Below, one piece after another: positions 31,320-40,678 of a stretch of DNA of 64,000 nucleotides. The stretch is from Paenibacillus sp. FSL K6-1330. Its GTDB lineage: Bacteria > Bacillota > Bacilli > Paenibacillales > Paenibacillaceae. The notes beneath the pieces were generated by a model. It did no database searches and was not told where the DNA came from. It saw only the letters and a program-made list of their open reading frames with translations. Both the position numbers and the translations under genes were made by a program. The stretch is from contig NZ_CP150269.1 in NCBI RefSeq assembly GCF_037976825.1, forward strand, positions 1,028,501-1,092,500, read 5' to 3'. Each line of letters starts with the position of its first letter. Positions within the stretch are counted from its first letter, which is position 1.

Positions 31320-32627
31320 ATGAAAAATATGGTGCGGGTAACATCAATTGCGGTATTTTTCGGCGTATTGGCAGTGCTCATCATGATCGGTATGGGGCTT
31401 GAGGTCCAGCAGCCGACTGACATATATATGGAACACGCTCCTCTGGCAGCAGCGCCAATGACAGTGACTGGGCAGGATATACAGGTGAAGCCGGAAGCGT
31501 CAAGCAAGCCTATCGTTACGACTGCATACAAGAATACATCGGCTGTGAACGCCGCACCTGTTCAATATAAGAAACAAAGTGACAAAACGGTATACCTGAC
31601 ATTTGATGACGGGCCATCGGATTTGACGCTTGATGTGCTGAATATTTTGAAGCGAGAAGGAATTAAAGGCACGTTTTTTGTACTGGGTAAGGAAGCGGAG
31701 ACCCGTCCCGAGATTATTAACCGCATCTATGAGGAGGGCCATGTGATCGGGAATCATACATATGATCATCGTTATGACAAGCTCTACGGGCATTTTCAGG
31801 ATTTCTGGGGACAGATTAAGAAAACGGAGGAAATCATTCGTTTAATTACGGGGGAACGGCCGCAGCTGGTCAGAGCTCCCGGGGGAACGGCCGGCCATTT
31901 TGACGAAGCCTATTTTCAATTCATGAAGCAGGGGGGCTATCATGTATTCGATTGGAACGTCGACAGCGGCGACTCCAGGTATCGAGGCGTCCCGGTTAAA
32001 GACATCGTAAAAGGAGCAACCACGAAAGTGAACGGCAATGAGGCAATTGTGCTTCTTCATGATGGTAGAGGTCATGCCGAAAGCGTAAAGGCTCTGCCGG
32101 ACATCATTTCTTATTATAAAAAGCAAGGCTATGCCTTTGATGTACTGTCTCCGGAAATCCAGCCCGTTCAATTTCGTGCCCAGCAGAGTGCACGTAAGGT
32201 TTCGCAGCCTTCAAAGCAATGGATCGAGGAGCATGTCGCAGCCAATGCCGCGCTATTTGAGACTGGGCGAACGCTGGCCGTGGAATTCGGAGGAATGGAG
32301 ACTGCGTTCGCGGCAGGGGAATACAAAATGGTGGACGGCCGGTTGATGGTACCGCTGCGGGCCCTGGTGGAGCGGCTCGGCGGAAGCGTGTCCTGGAAGT
32401 CTCACAACAAGACCGTGCAGGTGACGCTGGCAGGGAATCGCTGGGAAGCAGACCCGGTTGGCGGCTTGCTATTCCCCATGCAAACAGGGGGCAAACCGGT
32501 GTCTTCGGATGTTCATTTAATCGGCGGTACTGCTTGGATTCCGCTTCGGGAAGCGCTTGACTTTTCCGGCCGCCCTGTTACAAGAGTGACATATGAAGAA
32601 AGCGAGTATCGCGTTCTAACTTTGTAG
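31320..32627 (+). CDS. polysaccharide deacetylase with copper-amine-oxidase-like stalk domain
   Basis: 435 residues. I choose the ATG at 31320, ten bases after GATGGAGGT; an earlier in-frame ATG overlaps that site. A signal anchor at about 5-24 (VTSIAVFFGVLAVLIMIG) leads out of the cell. The NodB homology domain spans about 85-285: TFDDGPSDLTLDVL (first metal Asp), GNHTYDHRYD (metal His pair), VRAPGG, VFDWNVDSGD and AIVLLHDGRG. It probably removes acetyl groups from peptidoglycan or another glycan. The last 110 residues (FAAGEYKMVDGRLMVPLRAL, SVSWKSHNKTVQVTLAG) are the stalk domain also seen on the esterase at 14432. The terminator lies about 100 bases after the stop. Confidence 0.92.
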   Translation: MKNMVRVTSIAVFFGVLAVLIMIGMGLEVQQPTDIYMEHAPLAAAPMTVTGQDIQVKPEASSKPIVTTAYKNTSAVNAAPVQYKKQSDKTVYLTFDDGPSDLTLDVLNILKREGIKGTFFVLGKEAETRPEIINRIYEEGHVIGNHTYDHRYDKLYGHFQDFWGQIKKTEEIIRLITGERPQLVRAPGGTAGHFDEAYFQFMKQGGYHVFDWNVDSGDSRYRGVPVKDIVKGATTKVNGNEAIVLLHDGRGHAESVKALPDIISYYKKQGYAFDVLSPEIQPVQFRAQQSARKVSQPSKQWIEEHVAANAALFETGRTLAVEFGGMETAFAAGEYKMVDGRLMVPLRALVERLGGSVSWKSHNKTVQVTLAGNRWEADPVGGLLFPMQTGGKPVSSDVHLIGGTAWIPLREALDFSGRPVTRVTYEESEYRVLTL

Positions 32628-32727
32628 TCGAAAATTGCATTTTATGTTTGTAATTATGCTTCACAAGTTATAGACTAGTACTTAGAGATATTTATCACAA
32701 TCCCTAAGATTGTTTCAGAATAAAGGA

Positions 32728-32756
32728 GGGGGAAGTTTCCCCCTGCTTTATTTTTG
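32728..32756 (+). terminator. terminator of the deacetylase gene
   Basis: GGGGGAA-GT-TTCCCCC, followed by TGCTTTATTTTT. The loop is small, so the stem probably opens at the top. Confidence 0.7.
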
Positions 32757-32809
32757 GCGATAGTGAGTCACCCTTAAGTTCGCACTTTTGTAAGTGATGC
32801 ATAATAGAT

Positions 32810-32840
32810 ACCGGTTATCCGAAAATTAAAGCTAACCGGT
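32810..32840 (+). promoter_or_regulatory. dyad in the yjlC-ndh leader
   Basis: ACCGGTTA (32810-32817) and TAACCGGT (32833-32840) form a perfect 8-bp inverted repeat with a 15-base centre, about 58 bases upstream of the yjlC start. It may be an operator or leader hairpin. It does not match the Rex consensus. Confidence 0.5.
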
Positions 32841-32897
32841 TCGATCGTCGCCAAGTCCATCTTGGGAATTCACTTAAAGAAAAGGAGGCAATTCTTT

Positions 32898-33368
32898 ATG
32901 ACAGAAACATCTTCTCCACAGCCGTCCGAAACTCCGGAAAATGTTGTAGGAAACCAAGAAGCTGCGGCGTCCAGCCGTCCTGATGTGCTGCTCGAACAAC
33001 TGCTCAAGCCCGAGGTTCAGGAATCCCTCACAACTCTCGTGGACAATCTTCCAAAACTTGCAGAAATGCTGACCGTCATGACTAAAGCTTATGACTTCGG
33101 TAAATCCGTAGCTACGGATCCCGTGCTTGCGGAAGACACTATGGCTTCCCTTAGCGGATTCGCGAAGCCGGTCACGACAGCAGCGAAAAGCGTTGCATCT
33201 GCAGCTATCGAAGCCGGTGACCGTGTACACGCTCAAGGCGACCAAGCTCAGATTGGCGTATTTGGTCTGATGAAAATGCTGAAAGATCCTCAGGTTCAAA
33301 AGGGTCTTCGCTATGCTCAGGCTTTTTTGGACGTTCTTAACGAGCGCGACCAACAAAACAAGCGTTAA
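32898..33368 (+). CDS. yjlC: DUF1641 protein, partner of type II NADH dehydrogenase
   Basis: 156 residues; ATG after AAAGGAGG. An Ser/Pro/Glu-rich start (TETSSPQPSETPEN) precedes the DUF1641 region: LEQLLKPEVQESLTTLVDNL, LAEMLTVMTKAYDFGKSVA and FGLMKMLKDPQVQKGLRYAQ, mostly amphipathic helices. It lies 32 bases before ndh, just as yjlC precedes yjlD (ndh) in B. subtilis. DUF1641 proteins are also found next to formate dehydrogenase genes, so a general role with soluble or membrane-attached oxidoreductases is likely; the mechanism is unknown. Confidence 0.88.
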   Translation: MTETSSPQPSETPENVVGNQEAAASSRPDVLLEQLLKPEVQESLTTLVDNLPKLAEMLTVMTKAYDFGKSVATDPVLAEDTMASLSGFAKPVTTAAKSVASAAIEAGDRVHAQGDQAQIGVFGLMKMLKDPQVQKGLRYAQAFLDVLNERDQQNKR

Positions 33369-33400
33369 TCCATAAATCATACGAAGAACGGAGGATGGTC

Positions 33401-34576
33401 ATGTCTAAACATATTTTAATTTTGGGCGGAGGCTATGGCGGCTTGCTTAGTGCGCTTTCTGCACGCGAGCATTTTGGTGCTGGTGCAAAAATCACGCTGA
33501 TCAACCGTTTCCCAACCCATCAGATCATTACAGAATTGCACCGTCTGGCAGCAGGCAACATCGCAGAGAAAGCAGTAGCTTTGCCACTCGATAAGCTTCT
33601 GCGCGGCGCGAACGTTGACCTGCGCATCGGCAACGTTAAGGAAATCAAGCCGGATGAGCGTTCGGTTTCCCTCGATGACGGCGGAAACTTCACATATGAT
33701 GCCCTGGTTATCGCACTGGGCAGCGAAACGGCCTTCTTCGGCATTCCAGGACTGCAAGAGAACAGCTTTATCCTGAAGTCCGTGAACGATGCTAACCGTC
33801 TGCGTGCTCATGTGGAGTCCCGCATTGCGGAATATAGCAAAACGAAAAACAAAGCGGACGCTACCATCGTTGTTGGCGGCGGCGGCTTGACAGGCGTTGA
33901 GCTTGTTGGTGAATATGCCGATATGAAAAGCGAACTGGCTCGCAAATACGGTATCGATCCACAAGAAATCACGCTTTATTGTGTTGAAGCAGCTCCTTCC
34001 ATTCTGCCAGGCTTCCCTGCAGAACTGGTTGACCGCGCAACAACAAGCCTGCAAAAACGCGGCGTGAACTTCCTGACCGGATTGCCGATTACCAAAATGG
34101 ATGGCACTACCGTTGAACTGAAAGACGGCAGCACGATCGAAACCAGCACATTGATATGGACTGGCGGCGTACAGGGTAATTCCGTTGTGGCTAACTGCGG
34201 CATCGAAGTCAACCGTGGTCGTGCGGTTGTTAACGAATTCCTGCAATCCGCATCCCACCCTGACGTATACGTTGCTGGTGACAGCGCGGTTGTTATGGGA
34301 CCGGAAGGTCGTCCATACCCGCCAACAGCACAGCTGGCATGGCAAATGGGCGAGCTGATCGGCTACAACATCTTCGCTCAATTGAATGGCGGCGTACCAG
34401 CTTCGTTCACACCGGTATTCTCCGGTACGCTCGGCAGCTTGGGACGTAAAGATGCCATCGGTACCATTGGTGCTAACAAGACCCAATTGAAGGGTCTGCC
34501 TGCAACCTTGATGAAAGAAGCAAGTAACATGCGTTACCTATCCCACATCAACGGTTTGTTTACACTGGCTTACTAA
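33401..34576 (+). CDS. ndh: type II NADH dehydrogenase
   Basis: 391 residues, nearly the length of B. subtilis Ndh (YjlD, 392). The ATG at 33401 is six bases after GGAGG; the ATG two codons earlier touches that site. FAD binding is shown by ILILGGGYGGLLSALSA at the start and DVYVAGDSAVV near residue 290, NADH binding by TIVVGGGGLTGVELVGEYAD near 155. The enzyme passes electrons from NADH to menaquinone without pumping protons, attached to the inner face of the membrane by its C-terminal part. It forms an operon with yjlC and is followed by a strong terminator. In B. subtilis this operon is under Rex, but I find no convincing Rex site here. Confidence 0.95.
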   Translation: MSKHILILGGGYGGLLSALSAREHFGAGAKITLINRFPTHQIITELHRLAAGNIAEKAVALPLDKLLRGANVDLRIGNVKEIKPDERSVSLDDGGNFTYDALVIALGSETAFFGIPGLQENSFILKSVNDANRLRAHVESRIAEYSKTKNKADATIVVGGGGLTGVELVGEYADMKSELARKYGIDPQEITLYCVEAAPSILPGFPAELVDRATTSLQKRGVNFLTGLPITKMDGTTVELKDGSTIETSTLIWTGGVQGNSVVANCGIEVNRGRAVVNEFLQSASHPDVYVAGDSAVVMGPEGRPYPPTAQLAWQMGELIGYNIFAQLNGGVPASFTPVFSGTLGSLGRKDAIGTIGANKTQLKGLPATLMKEASNMRYLSHINGLFTLAY

Positions 34577-34609
34577 GCCTAGAAGGCGGCATTATATTCA
34601 CATATAAAG

Positions 34610-34643
34610 AGATGGACCCTGAGTTTTCGGGTCCATCTTTTTT
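34610..34643 (+). terminator. intrinsic terminator of yjlC-ndh
   Basis: AGATGGACCC and GGGTCCATCT form a 10-bp stem, then seven T. The following stretch to 34796 shows no gene. Confidence 0.93.
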
Positions 34644-34896
34644 TATTTCGCAGCCCAAACATAAGCAGATGGACTTAGGGACATCGACATGAAAACATAA
34701 TACGATGGTTACACCCGGGAGCGAGGAATACCAAGGGATTTCACACGCGTGCTTCAGAGCGGGATGTTAGAGAAGGAGGTAAGGGAGAGACTGAAAGGTG
34801 AAAGTCCAAAAGGAAGAAGAAAGAAGTTTAAACAGTTATGTAAGCGCTATTGCAAAAGGTTCGCAGTTTTCATTTTATGAAACGGAGGGAGCATGT

Positions 34897-36675
34897 ATGC
34901 GGGGATATCATCGTCTTCATTCCATTGTCATTCAACTTTTTTTGTTTTTTTTCATCGGCACCACACTCCCGGTTCTCATCATGGGTTTCCTGTCGTATCA
35001 CAAGTCAGCCTCAATCGTGGAGGAGCAGGTCAGTAAAGTGGCTTCCCTCACGATCACCCAAGTCAGTGACAAGCTGAATATGTTCTTCAAGAAACTGGAT
35101 GACTCCTCAATGATGGTGCTGAACAGCAAAGTGGTTCACGGCATCCTCGAGGATCAGGATATCAGTAAATACGACCTGACGTTGAAGGTGAAGGAGGGAA
35201 AGGATCTGTTGACCTCCATCATGATTAATTCGCCGGAGATATTGGACGTGTACGTGTTTGACGTGCAGCGGAACAATTCGGTCCTGAGCGCCGATTCCTT
35301 GATGTCCATCCCGGACCAGTGGGATTCTCCTTGGTATCGAGCGATACTGGAGGCGAACGGGCAGGCGGTATGGTTCGGCTTGTCGGATACCTCCTACCTG
35401 AAGCAAACGGGAATGGGATTTCCCGTGTTTGGGCTGGGCCGGGCAATCCGGAGCTGGGATACCGGGGAGATTGTCGGGGTGATGTTCATCGAGATTATGG
35501 GGGATGTCCTGATCGATGAATTAAACCATGTCCAATTCGGCAACACGGGGTATATGTACGTGGCCAATGACGAGAATCGTTACTTTTACCATCCCGATCC
35601 TTCCATGTACGGGAAGCCGTCCAAGATCAAGCTGCCCTCGGGATTGACGGAATACAACCTGAACAACAACAAAACGCTGATGATCCCTTCGCGCCTGAAC
35701 AACGGCTGGCATGTGGTCGGCATGGTGCCGCTTAAGGAATTGACGGCCGATTCCGCCAGCATCCGGAGTTTCACGGTCTGGATTGTATTCGGATCGATTC
35801 TGGCAGCGATCGGAATCGGTTATTTCATGACGCGGAGGATCGGCAATCCGCTCGTTCATTTAAGCCGCTTGATGCGCAGAAGCGAAGCAGGCGATTTATC
35901 GGTCCGCAGCAAGAATGTGGGTCCCAGTGAAATCGGTCAGCTGGGCAGAAGCTTCAACAAAATGATTGAGCAGATCGATCTGCTGATCCGACGAATCGCC
36001 GCGGAGGAATCCGAGAAAAAAAAGGCGGAAATCCGCGCGCTGCGGTATCAGATCAACCCTCATTTTCTCTACAATACACTGAACTCGATTCGCTGGATGG
36101 CCAAGCTGAACCGGACGAATGACGTGGATCGATCGGTTACGGCCCTTGTTCAGCTACTGGAGGGGAGCCTGGAGCGCAATGGGGTATTCATACGCCTTGG
36201 AGATGAACTGGAGCTACTTCGGAAATATATGATCATCCAGAATTACCGATACGACCATCAAATTGAGCTGAGGATCGAATGTCCCGAGCCAATGGAGGAT
36301 CTCTATGTTCCCCGGATGCTGCTCCAGCCGATTGTGGAGAATGCGATCTTTCACGGGATCGCCCCGCTTGATGATCCTGGCGTTATCACGATTCGAATAA
36401 CACCGCACCAGCAGGATGTCATGGTTCGGATCGAGGACAATGGAATCGGCATCAAGCCCGAACGAATAGCGGGACTGCTGTCGTATGAGCAGGATCACTC
36501 CAAGCAAGGCATGACCCACATCGGGCTGCGTCATGTTCACCAAACGGTCCAGTTGTATTACGGCAGTCGCTACGGGGTATGGGTAGAAAGCCCGGAAGGC
36601 GGAGGAACGCGGGTCACGATAACATTTGCGAGGCAAAGGGGGGACGATTATGTACAGAGTGCTGCTCGTGGATGA
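34897..36675 (+). CDS. YesM-type sensor histidine kinase, importer module 2
   Basis: 592 residues from the ATG at 34897, five bases after GGAGGGAGC. An in-frame GTG at 34798, also with a fair site, would add 33 residues unlike the family, so I prefer the later start. First membrane segment about 12-32 (IQLFLFFFIGTTLPVLIMGF), extracellular sensor about 35-285 with a Cache-like look (TEYNLNNNKTLMIPSRLNNG), second segment about 290-310 (FTVWIVFGSILAAIGIGYFM), HAMP, then QINPHFLYNTLNSIRW (His389), LLQPIVENAIFHG, EDNGIGI and GGGTRVTITFA. It should control the regulator gene whose start it overlaps by 26 bases. A cre-like core (TGTAAGCGCT) lies upstream at 34839. Confidence 0.94.
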   Translation: MRGYHRLHSIVIQLFLFFFIGTTLPVLIMGFLSYHKSASIVEEQVSKVASLTITQVSDKLNMFFKKLDDSSMMVLNSKVVHGILEDQDISKYDLTLKVKEGKDLLTSIMINSPEILDVYVFDVQRNNSVLSADSLMSIPDQWDSPWYRAILEANGQAVWFGLSDTSYLKQTGMGFPVFGLGRAIRSWDTGEIVGVMFIEIMGDVLIDELNHVQFGNTGYMYVANDENRYFYHPDPSMYGKPSKIKLPSGLTEYNLNNNKTLMIPSRLNNGWHVVGMVPLKELTADSASIRSFTVWIVFGSILAAIGIGYFMTRRIGNPLVHLSRLMRRSEAGDLSVRSKNVGPSEIGQLGRSFNKMIEQIDLLIRRIAAEESEKKKAEIRALRYQINPHFLYNTLNSIRWMAKLNRTNDVDRSVTALVQLLEGSLERNGVFIRLGDELELLRKYMIIQNYRYDHQIELRIECPEPMEDLYVPRMLLQPIVENAIFHGIAPLDDPGVITIRITPHQQDVMVRIEDNGIGIKPERIAGLLSYEQDHSKQGMTHIGLRHVHQTVQLYYGSRYGVWVESPEGGGTRVTITFARQRGDDYVQSAARG

Positions 36676-38203
36676 CGAAGCGATCGCACGTACAGGACTT
36701 CGATCGACCTTCGATTGGGAGAAGTATGGTTACCGGCTTGTGGGCGAGGCCTCCAACGGACAGCGGGCCATGAAATGGATTCTGAACGGGGATCTGGACA
36801 TTCTGATCACGGATATCGCGATGCCGGTCATGGATGGTTTGGAGCTGACCCGCCGGACAAGGGAGCTTTGTCCTTGGGTGAAAGTGCTGCTGCTCAGCTG
36901 TCATAGCGATTTTGAGTTCGTGCGCGAAGGCATCAGGCTTGGCGCATCGGATTATATTCTCAAGCCGACGCTGGATGCGGACTCTTTGGGTGCTGTGCTT
37001 GATCACATGCGTTTGAAGCTGGAAGAGGAGAAGCAGATGCAGCGGATTTTGACCGAGCATGAGCAGCAGCAGCGTTTGAATCAGAAGAAGGCCGCGGAAA
37101 AAGTCCTCTTTCAGGCGCTGTCCGGGGAGCCCGGTGCGCTCGCAAAGCTGGAAGCATGGAACCATAACGGTCCTTATCTGCTGGCCGTGCTCCAGCTTAA
37201 TTCTGATCCAGGGGCTGGCGCGGCCGGGGTTCAGCACAAGGATTGGCATGACGAGATCGAGCGATTAATGGGACAGTTATATGACCAGGTGCCGGAGGCG
37301 CTGGCAGCTCGGCTGGAGACGGATCGGATCGCTGTCTACGTGCCCCTACGGCATGCAGGAAGGCTGCCAGCTTCAGAGCACGAAGCGGCCATCCGTCTGC
37401 CGATCCGATGCGCGATGGGGCTCAGCAGGAGATATAACGGCATGGATAAGCTGCAAGAAGCGTTTCGAGAAGCTAGCGAGTGCCTGGAAGGCCTCTTCTT
37501 TCATAAAGATCAACAGATTCTTCGGGCAGAGGAGCTCCCTCTGACCGAGGCCGATTCGGCTCAGGAGAGGCCGGCCGCTGAGCTGCATGCCCTAAGAGCC
37601 GCGCTGACCGTCGGGAACATGGATATCAGCGAAGAGCGCCTGCAGTCCATTATGCTGCGCTGGCAGCCCGGAAGGATGAAGAAACGGGCGGTCCTCCGGG
37701 AAGCAGCGGAGCTTCTGAGCTTGCTCGCTATGTTTCATCTTCCCGGCAGCCCGCCGTTTCCGCAAATCGGAGAAGTGGGCAAGCTTCGCTCGGTAGAGGA
37801 AGTGAAAGAGCTTGTGCTCCAAGGCTTCCATACGTTGCGGGAAGAAGCCATGCGTCACCCCGTACCGGAATCCACGCTGCATGAGCGAATCGTGCTGCAG
37901 GCCGTCCAATATATTAAGGCGCACTTCACCGAGCCGATCTCCCTGCAGGAGGTGGCCAACGAGGTGGCCGTAAGCCGCAACTATTTTAGCGAATTGTTTA
38001 AGCGCGTCACGGGGCACAACTTCATTGACTATGTGATTGATCTGCGGCTAAAACGGGCCAAGGAGCTGCTTTCCACCACATCGCTACGAGTGTATGAAGT
38101 GGCGGATCGTTCCGGATTTAATGACGTGAAATACTTTAGCAAGCTGTTCAAGAAGATGGTAGGCATGACGCCTGCTGAGTACCAGGGACAGCATCGAAAA
38201 TAA
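36650..38203 (+). CDS. YesN-type response regulator with AraC DNA-binding domain, module 2
   Basis: 517 residues from the ATG at 36650, behind AAAGGGGGG inside the end of the kinase gene. Receiver residues: LLVDDEAIARTGLR, Asp55 in ILITDIAMPVMDG, and DYILKP. A helical stretch at about 120-165 is rich in Glu and Gln (LEEEKQMQRILTEHEQQQRL), then a variable middle part. The C-terminal 100 residues are the AraC domain (PISLQEVANEVAVSRNYFSE, then FNDVKYFSKLFKKMVGMTP). It probably activates the binding-protein and permease genes that follow after 140 bases. Confidence 0.94.
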   Translation: MYRVLLVDDEAIARTGLRSTFDWEKYGYRLVGEASNGQRAMKWILNGDLDILITDIAMPVMDGLELTRRTRELCPWVKVLLLSCHSDFEFVREGIRLGASDYILKPTLDADSLGAVLDHMRLKLEEEKQMQRILTEHEQQQRLNQKKAAEKVLFQALSGEPGALAKLEAWNHNGPYLLAVLQLNSDPGAGAAGVQHKDWHDEIERLMGQLYDQVPEALAARLETDRIAVYVPLRHAGRLPASEHEAAIRLPIRCAMGLSRRYNGMDKLQEAFREASECLEGLFFHKDQQILRAEELPLTEADSAQERPAAELHALRAALTVGNMDISEERLQSIMLRWQPGRMKKRAVLREAAELLSLLAMFHLPGSPPFPQIGEVGKLRSVEEVKELVLQGFHTLREEAMRHPVPESTLHERIVLQAVQYIKAHFTEPISLQEVANEVAVSRNYFSELFKRVTGHNFIDYVIDLRLKRAKELLSTTSLRVYEVADRSGFNDVKYFSKLFKKMVGMTPAEYQGQHRK

Positions 38204-38254
38204 TGCGAATTTCATAGGATCGGAAAAGAATCCACTTTTTCGGAACATAATCCG

Positions 38255-38297
38255 TTCAAAAGGTTTTTGCCAAAATTTTATAATTAAAGCGTTTACA
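38255..38297 (+). promoter_or_regulatory. promoter of module 2 transport genes with cre site
   Basis: TTCAAA (38255-38260) and TATAAT (38279-38284) are 18 bases apart. TTAAAGCGTTTACA (38284-38297) differs at one base from the cre consensus TGWAAGCGYTTWCW and covers the transcription start, so CcpA repression by a preferred sugar is likely. Confidence 0.7.
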
Positions 38298-38343
38298 AAA
38301 GCTGTGCAGCGAGTCCAAATTTGGTTTGAATGGAGGAAATGAA

Positions 38344-39666
38344 ATGACAAGGAAACAGGTGAGAGGGTCATTGCTTGCAATCATTCTTCTACTATCATCC
38401 ATACTCCAAGCGTGTGGAGGCGGCGGAACATCAGAAGGCGGGGAGCCCGGAAGCGGCGAGAAGGTCAAGATTAAATGGGCGACCTGGGGAAATCCCGGGG
38501 AGCTTAGCCGCTTTCAGGAGCTCACGAAGGACTTTAATAAGAATCACTCGGACATTGAGGTCGAATTTATTCCGATTCCGGGCGAGTATGATCAGAAAAT
38601 ATTAACCCAATTAACAGGTGGGACGGCCCCGGATATCTTCTATGCAGGGGACGCCCTGGTCGTGAAACTGATCGAGAATCAGAGCATTGAGAATTTGACG
38701 CCGTATATGGAAGCACCGGAAAGCGTGATCAAGAAAGAGGATTATTTCGAAGGCTTGTGGGGCGCAGCCGTGCGGGATGATCAGACCTTCGGGGTACCGG
38801 TGGACTGTAACCCGATGGTGCTGTGGTACAACAAGAAGGTGCTGAAGGAAGCAGGGATCACCGAGATGCCGGCCGATCTTCAGGCGAGCGGACAGTGGAC
38901 CTGGGACAAATTCAAGGAGATGTCGGACAAGATCCGGGACAGCAAAAAGTACGGCTACGTGCTGGATAACTCCTGGAACAGCTACCACAGCTGGGTTACT
39001 TCCAACGGCGGCCGGGTGTATGACGACGAAGGGAACTTCGTGGCGGCTTCGGATCCGAAGGCGATGGAGGCGTTCCGCTTCCTGTACGACAACGTGAAAT
39101 CCAAAAACATCACCTTCTCCGGCACGCTTCCTAAAGGGCAGGGTGGGGATGCCATGTTTATGTCCAACCAAGTTGGATTCGTTGCTGCAGGCCGCTGGTA
39201 CTTGCCGCTGTTCAAGAAGAATCAAGGACTTGAATATGACGTGGTCACATGGCCAACCAATACCGGCAATAAGATCGAGCCGGCCGGTATCCCGACCGCA
39301 TACATGGTGATGAACAAGGCATCGAAGAATAAGGAAGCGGCATACACCTTCTTCTCCGAGTACGTAAGTAAAGAGGGTCAACGTTTTCGCCTGCAGGGCG
39401 GCGGCAATGCTGTCCCGTCGGTACAGGGAACGGATGAGGTGGTGCTGGAAGGGAATCTGCCGGAGCATGCCCAGTTATTCCTGGACGCGCGTGAGATCGG
39501 GTATTCCCTGACTCCGTTCGAGGCCGGCATTCCCGGGCTTAGCCAGGATATTACGTCCAAGTTCGAGGCACTATGGCTGAAAGATCAGGATCTTGAAAGC
39601 TCGATGAAGGACATTCAGGATATGGCTAACAAGAAAATTCAAGATTACAAGAGCGGCAAGAATTGA
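38344..39666 (+). CDS. sugar ABC transporter substrate-binding lipoprotein, module 2
   Basis: 440 residues from the ATG at 38344, seven bases after GGAGG. The signal peptide ends in the lipobox ILQAC (Cys24), then a Gly/Ser/Glu linker. The family-1 solute-binding fold follows (VKIKWATWGNPGELSRFQEL, APDIFYAGDALVVKLIENQ, GQWTWDKFKEMSDK, FMSNQVGFVAAGRWYLP). It is the first gene after a CcpA-controlled promoter and precedes both permeases, so it is likely the most abundant product. The substrate is unknown. Confidence 0.94.
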   Translation: MTRKQVRGSLLAIILLLSSILQACGGGGTSEGGEPGSGEKVKIKWATWGNPGELSRFQELTKDFNKNHSDIEVEFIPIPGEYDQKILTQLTGGTAPDIFYAGDALVVKLIENQSIENLTPYMEAPESVIKKEDYFEGLWGAAVRDDQTFGVPVDCNPMVLWYNKKVLKEAGITEMPADLQASGQWTWDKFKEMSDKIRDSKKYGYVLDNSWNSYHSWVTSNGGRVYDDEGNFVAASDPKAMEAFRFLYDNVKSKNITFSGTLPKGQGGDAMFMSNQVGFVAAGRWYLPLFKKNQGLEYDVVTWPTNTGNKIEPAGIPTAYMVMNKASKNKEAAYTFFSEYVSKEGQRFRLQGGGNAVPSVQGTDEVVLEGNLPEHAQLFLDAREIGYSLTPFEAGIPGLSQDITSKFEALWLKDQDLESSMKDIQDMANKKIQDYKSGKN

Positions 39667-39696
39667 TCCAGCTCTGGGGAGGAACGGTGAGATGAA

Positions 39697-40647
39697 ATGA
39701 ACACGCAGCCTGCAGGAAGCTCCGGCGCCGCTCCTTCTCCGGAGCGGTTTCCGGAGAGGAGAACGACCTTAAAGAGCAAGACGTCCGATGGTTTATGGGG
39801 CTACTTTTTTATCTTTCCCCAGATGATCGGCTTGATCGCTTTTTCATTGATCCCGCTCATCTCGGCTTTTGTCATCAGCATGATGAACTGGGACGGCATG
39901 GGTGCCAAGAAGTTTATCGGTCTCCAAAATTTCGTGTCCCAGCTTCAGGATGAGGAGTTCCACATCGCACTGGTGAACACGGTGTATTACACGATTCTTT
40001 CGGTACCGACAGGCATCGTTCTGGCCATGCTGGTGGCGGTAGGCTTAAACCGGGTTCGCGGGAAGATTCTGTACCGGCTGATCTACTTCATGCCGAACAT
40101 TACGATGTCCGTTGCCGTTGCCGTCGTGTTTATGTGGCTGTTCAACGCCGACTTTGGCCTTATTAACATGTACTTGCAGCAGTGGTTCGGGATAACGGGC
40201 CCCTCCTGGCTGACGGATTCCAGGTACGTGATGCCTTCAATTGCCCTGCTGAGCGTCTGGATGGGGCTGGGAGGCAATATGGTGCTGTTCCTTGCCGGGC
40301 TTCAGGGCATATCGAGAAGTTATTACGAGGCGGCCGAGATTGACGGTGCCGGCAAATGGCAGCAGCTGATCTATATTACGATTCCGCTGCTGTCCCCGAC
40401 GACCTTTTTCGTAACGATCATGTCCATTATCGGTTCCTTCCAGGTGTTTGACCAGTCGTTTGTCATGACTTCCGGCGGACCGGCGAAGGCCAGCTATACG
40501 CTTGTCTATCACATCTATGAGACGGCCTTTGCGGACTTCACCTTTGGCAAGAGCACGGCGTCGGCGGTCATCCTGTTCGTGATGATCCTGTCGCTCACCT
40601 TGTTCCAGATGAGGATGTCCAAGCGGTGGGTGCATTACGAAGACTGA
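39697..40647 (+). CDS. sugar ABC transporter permease (MalF type), module 2
   Basis: 316 residues; the ATG follows GAGGAACGGTGAG. Six membrane segments, the first near residue 33 (GYFFIFPQMIGLIAFSLIPL). The ATPase-contact loop EAAEIDGAGKWQQLIYITIP is complete. The first 28 residues are a cytoplasmic Pro/Arg/Ser stretch. It lies 30 bases after the binding-protein gene and 31 bases before its partner permease. Confidence 0.93.
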   Translation: MNTQPAGSSGAAPSPERFPERRTTLKSKTSDGLWGYFFIFPQMIGLIAFSLIPLISAFVISMMNWDGMGAKKFIGLQNFVSQLQDEEFHIALVNTVYYTILSVPTGIVLAMLVAVGLNRVRGKILYRLIYFMPNITMSVAVAVVFMWLFNADFGLINMYLQQWFGITGPSWLTDSRYVMPSIALLSVWMGLGGNMVLFLAGLQGISRSYYEAAEIDGAGKWQQLIYITIPLLSPTTFFVTIMSIIGSFQVFDQSFVMTSGGPAKASYTLVYHIYETAFADFTFGKSTASAVILFVMILSLTLFQMRMSKRWVHYED

Positions 40648-40678
40648 CGGTCGAACCTTTAGGAAGGAGGGAAAATGA

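Noticed and set aside
32648..32666. TTGTAATTATGCTTCACAA as a Rex site for yjlC-ndh
   Set aside because: The spacing is one base off, one arm has mismatches, and a terminator lies between it and the operon.
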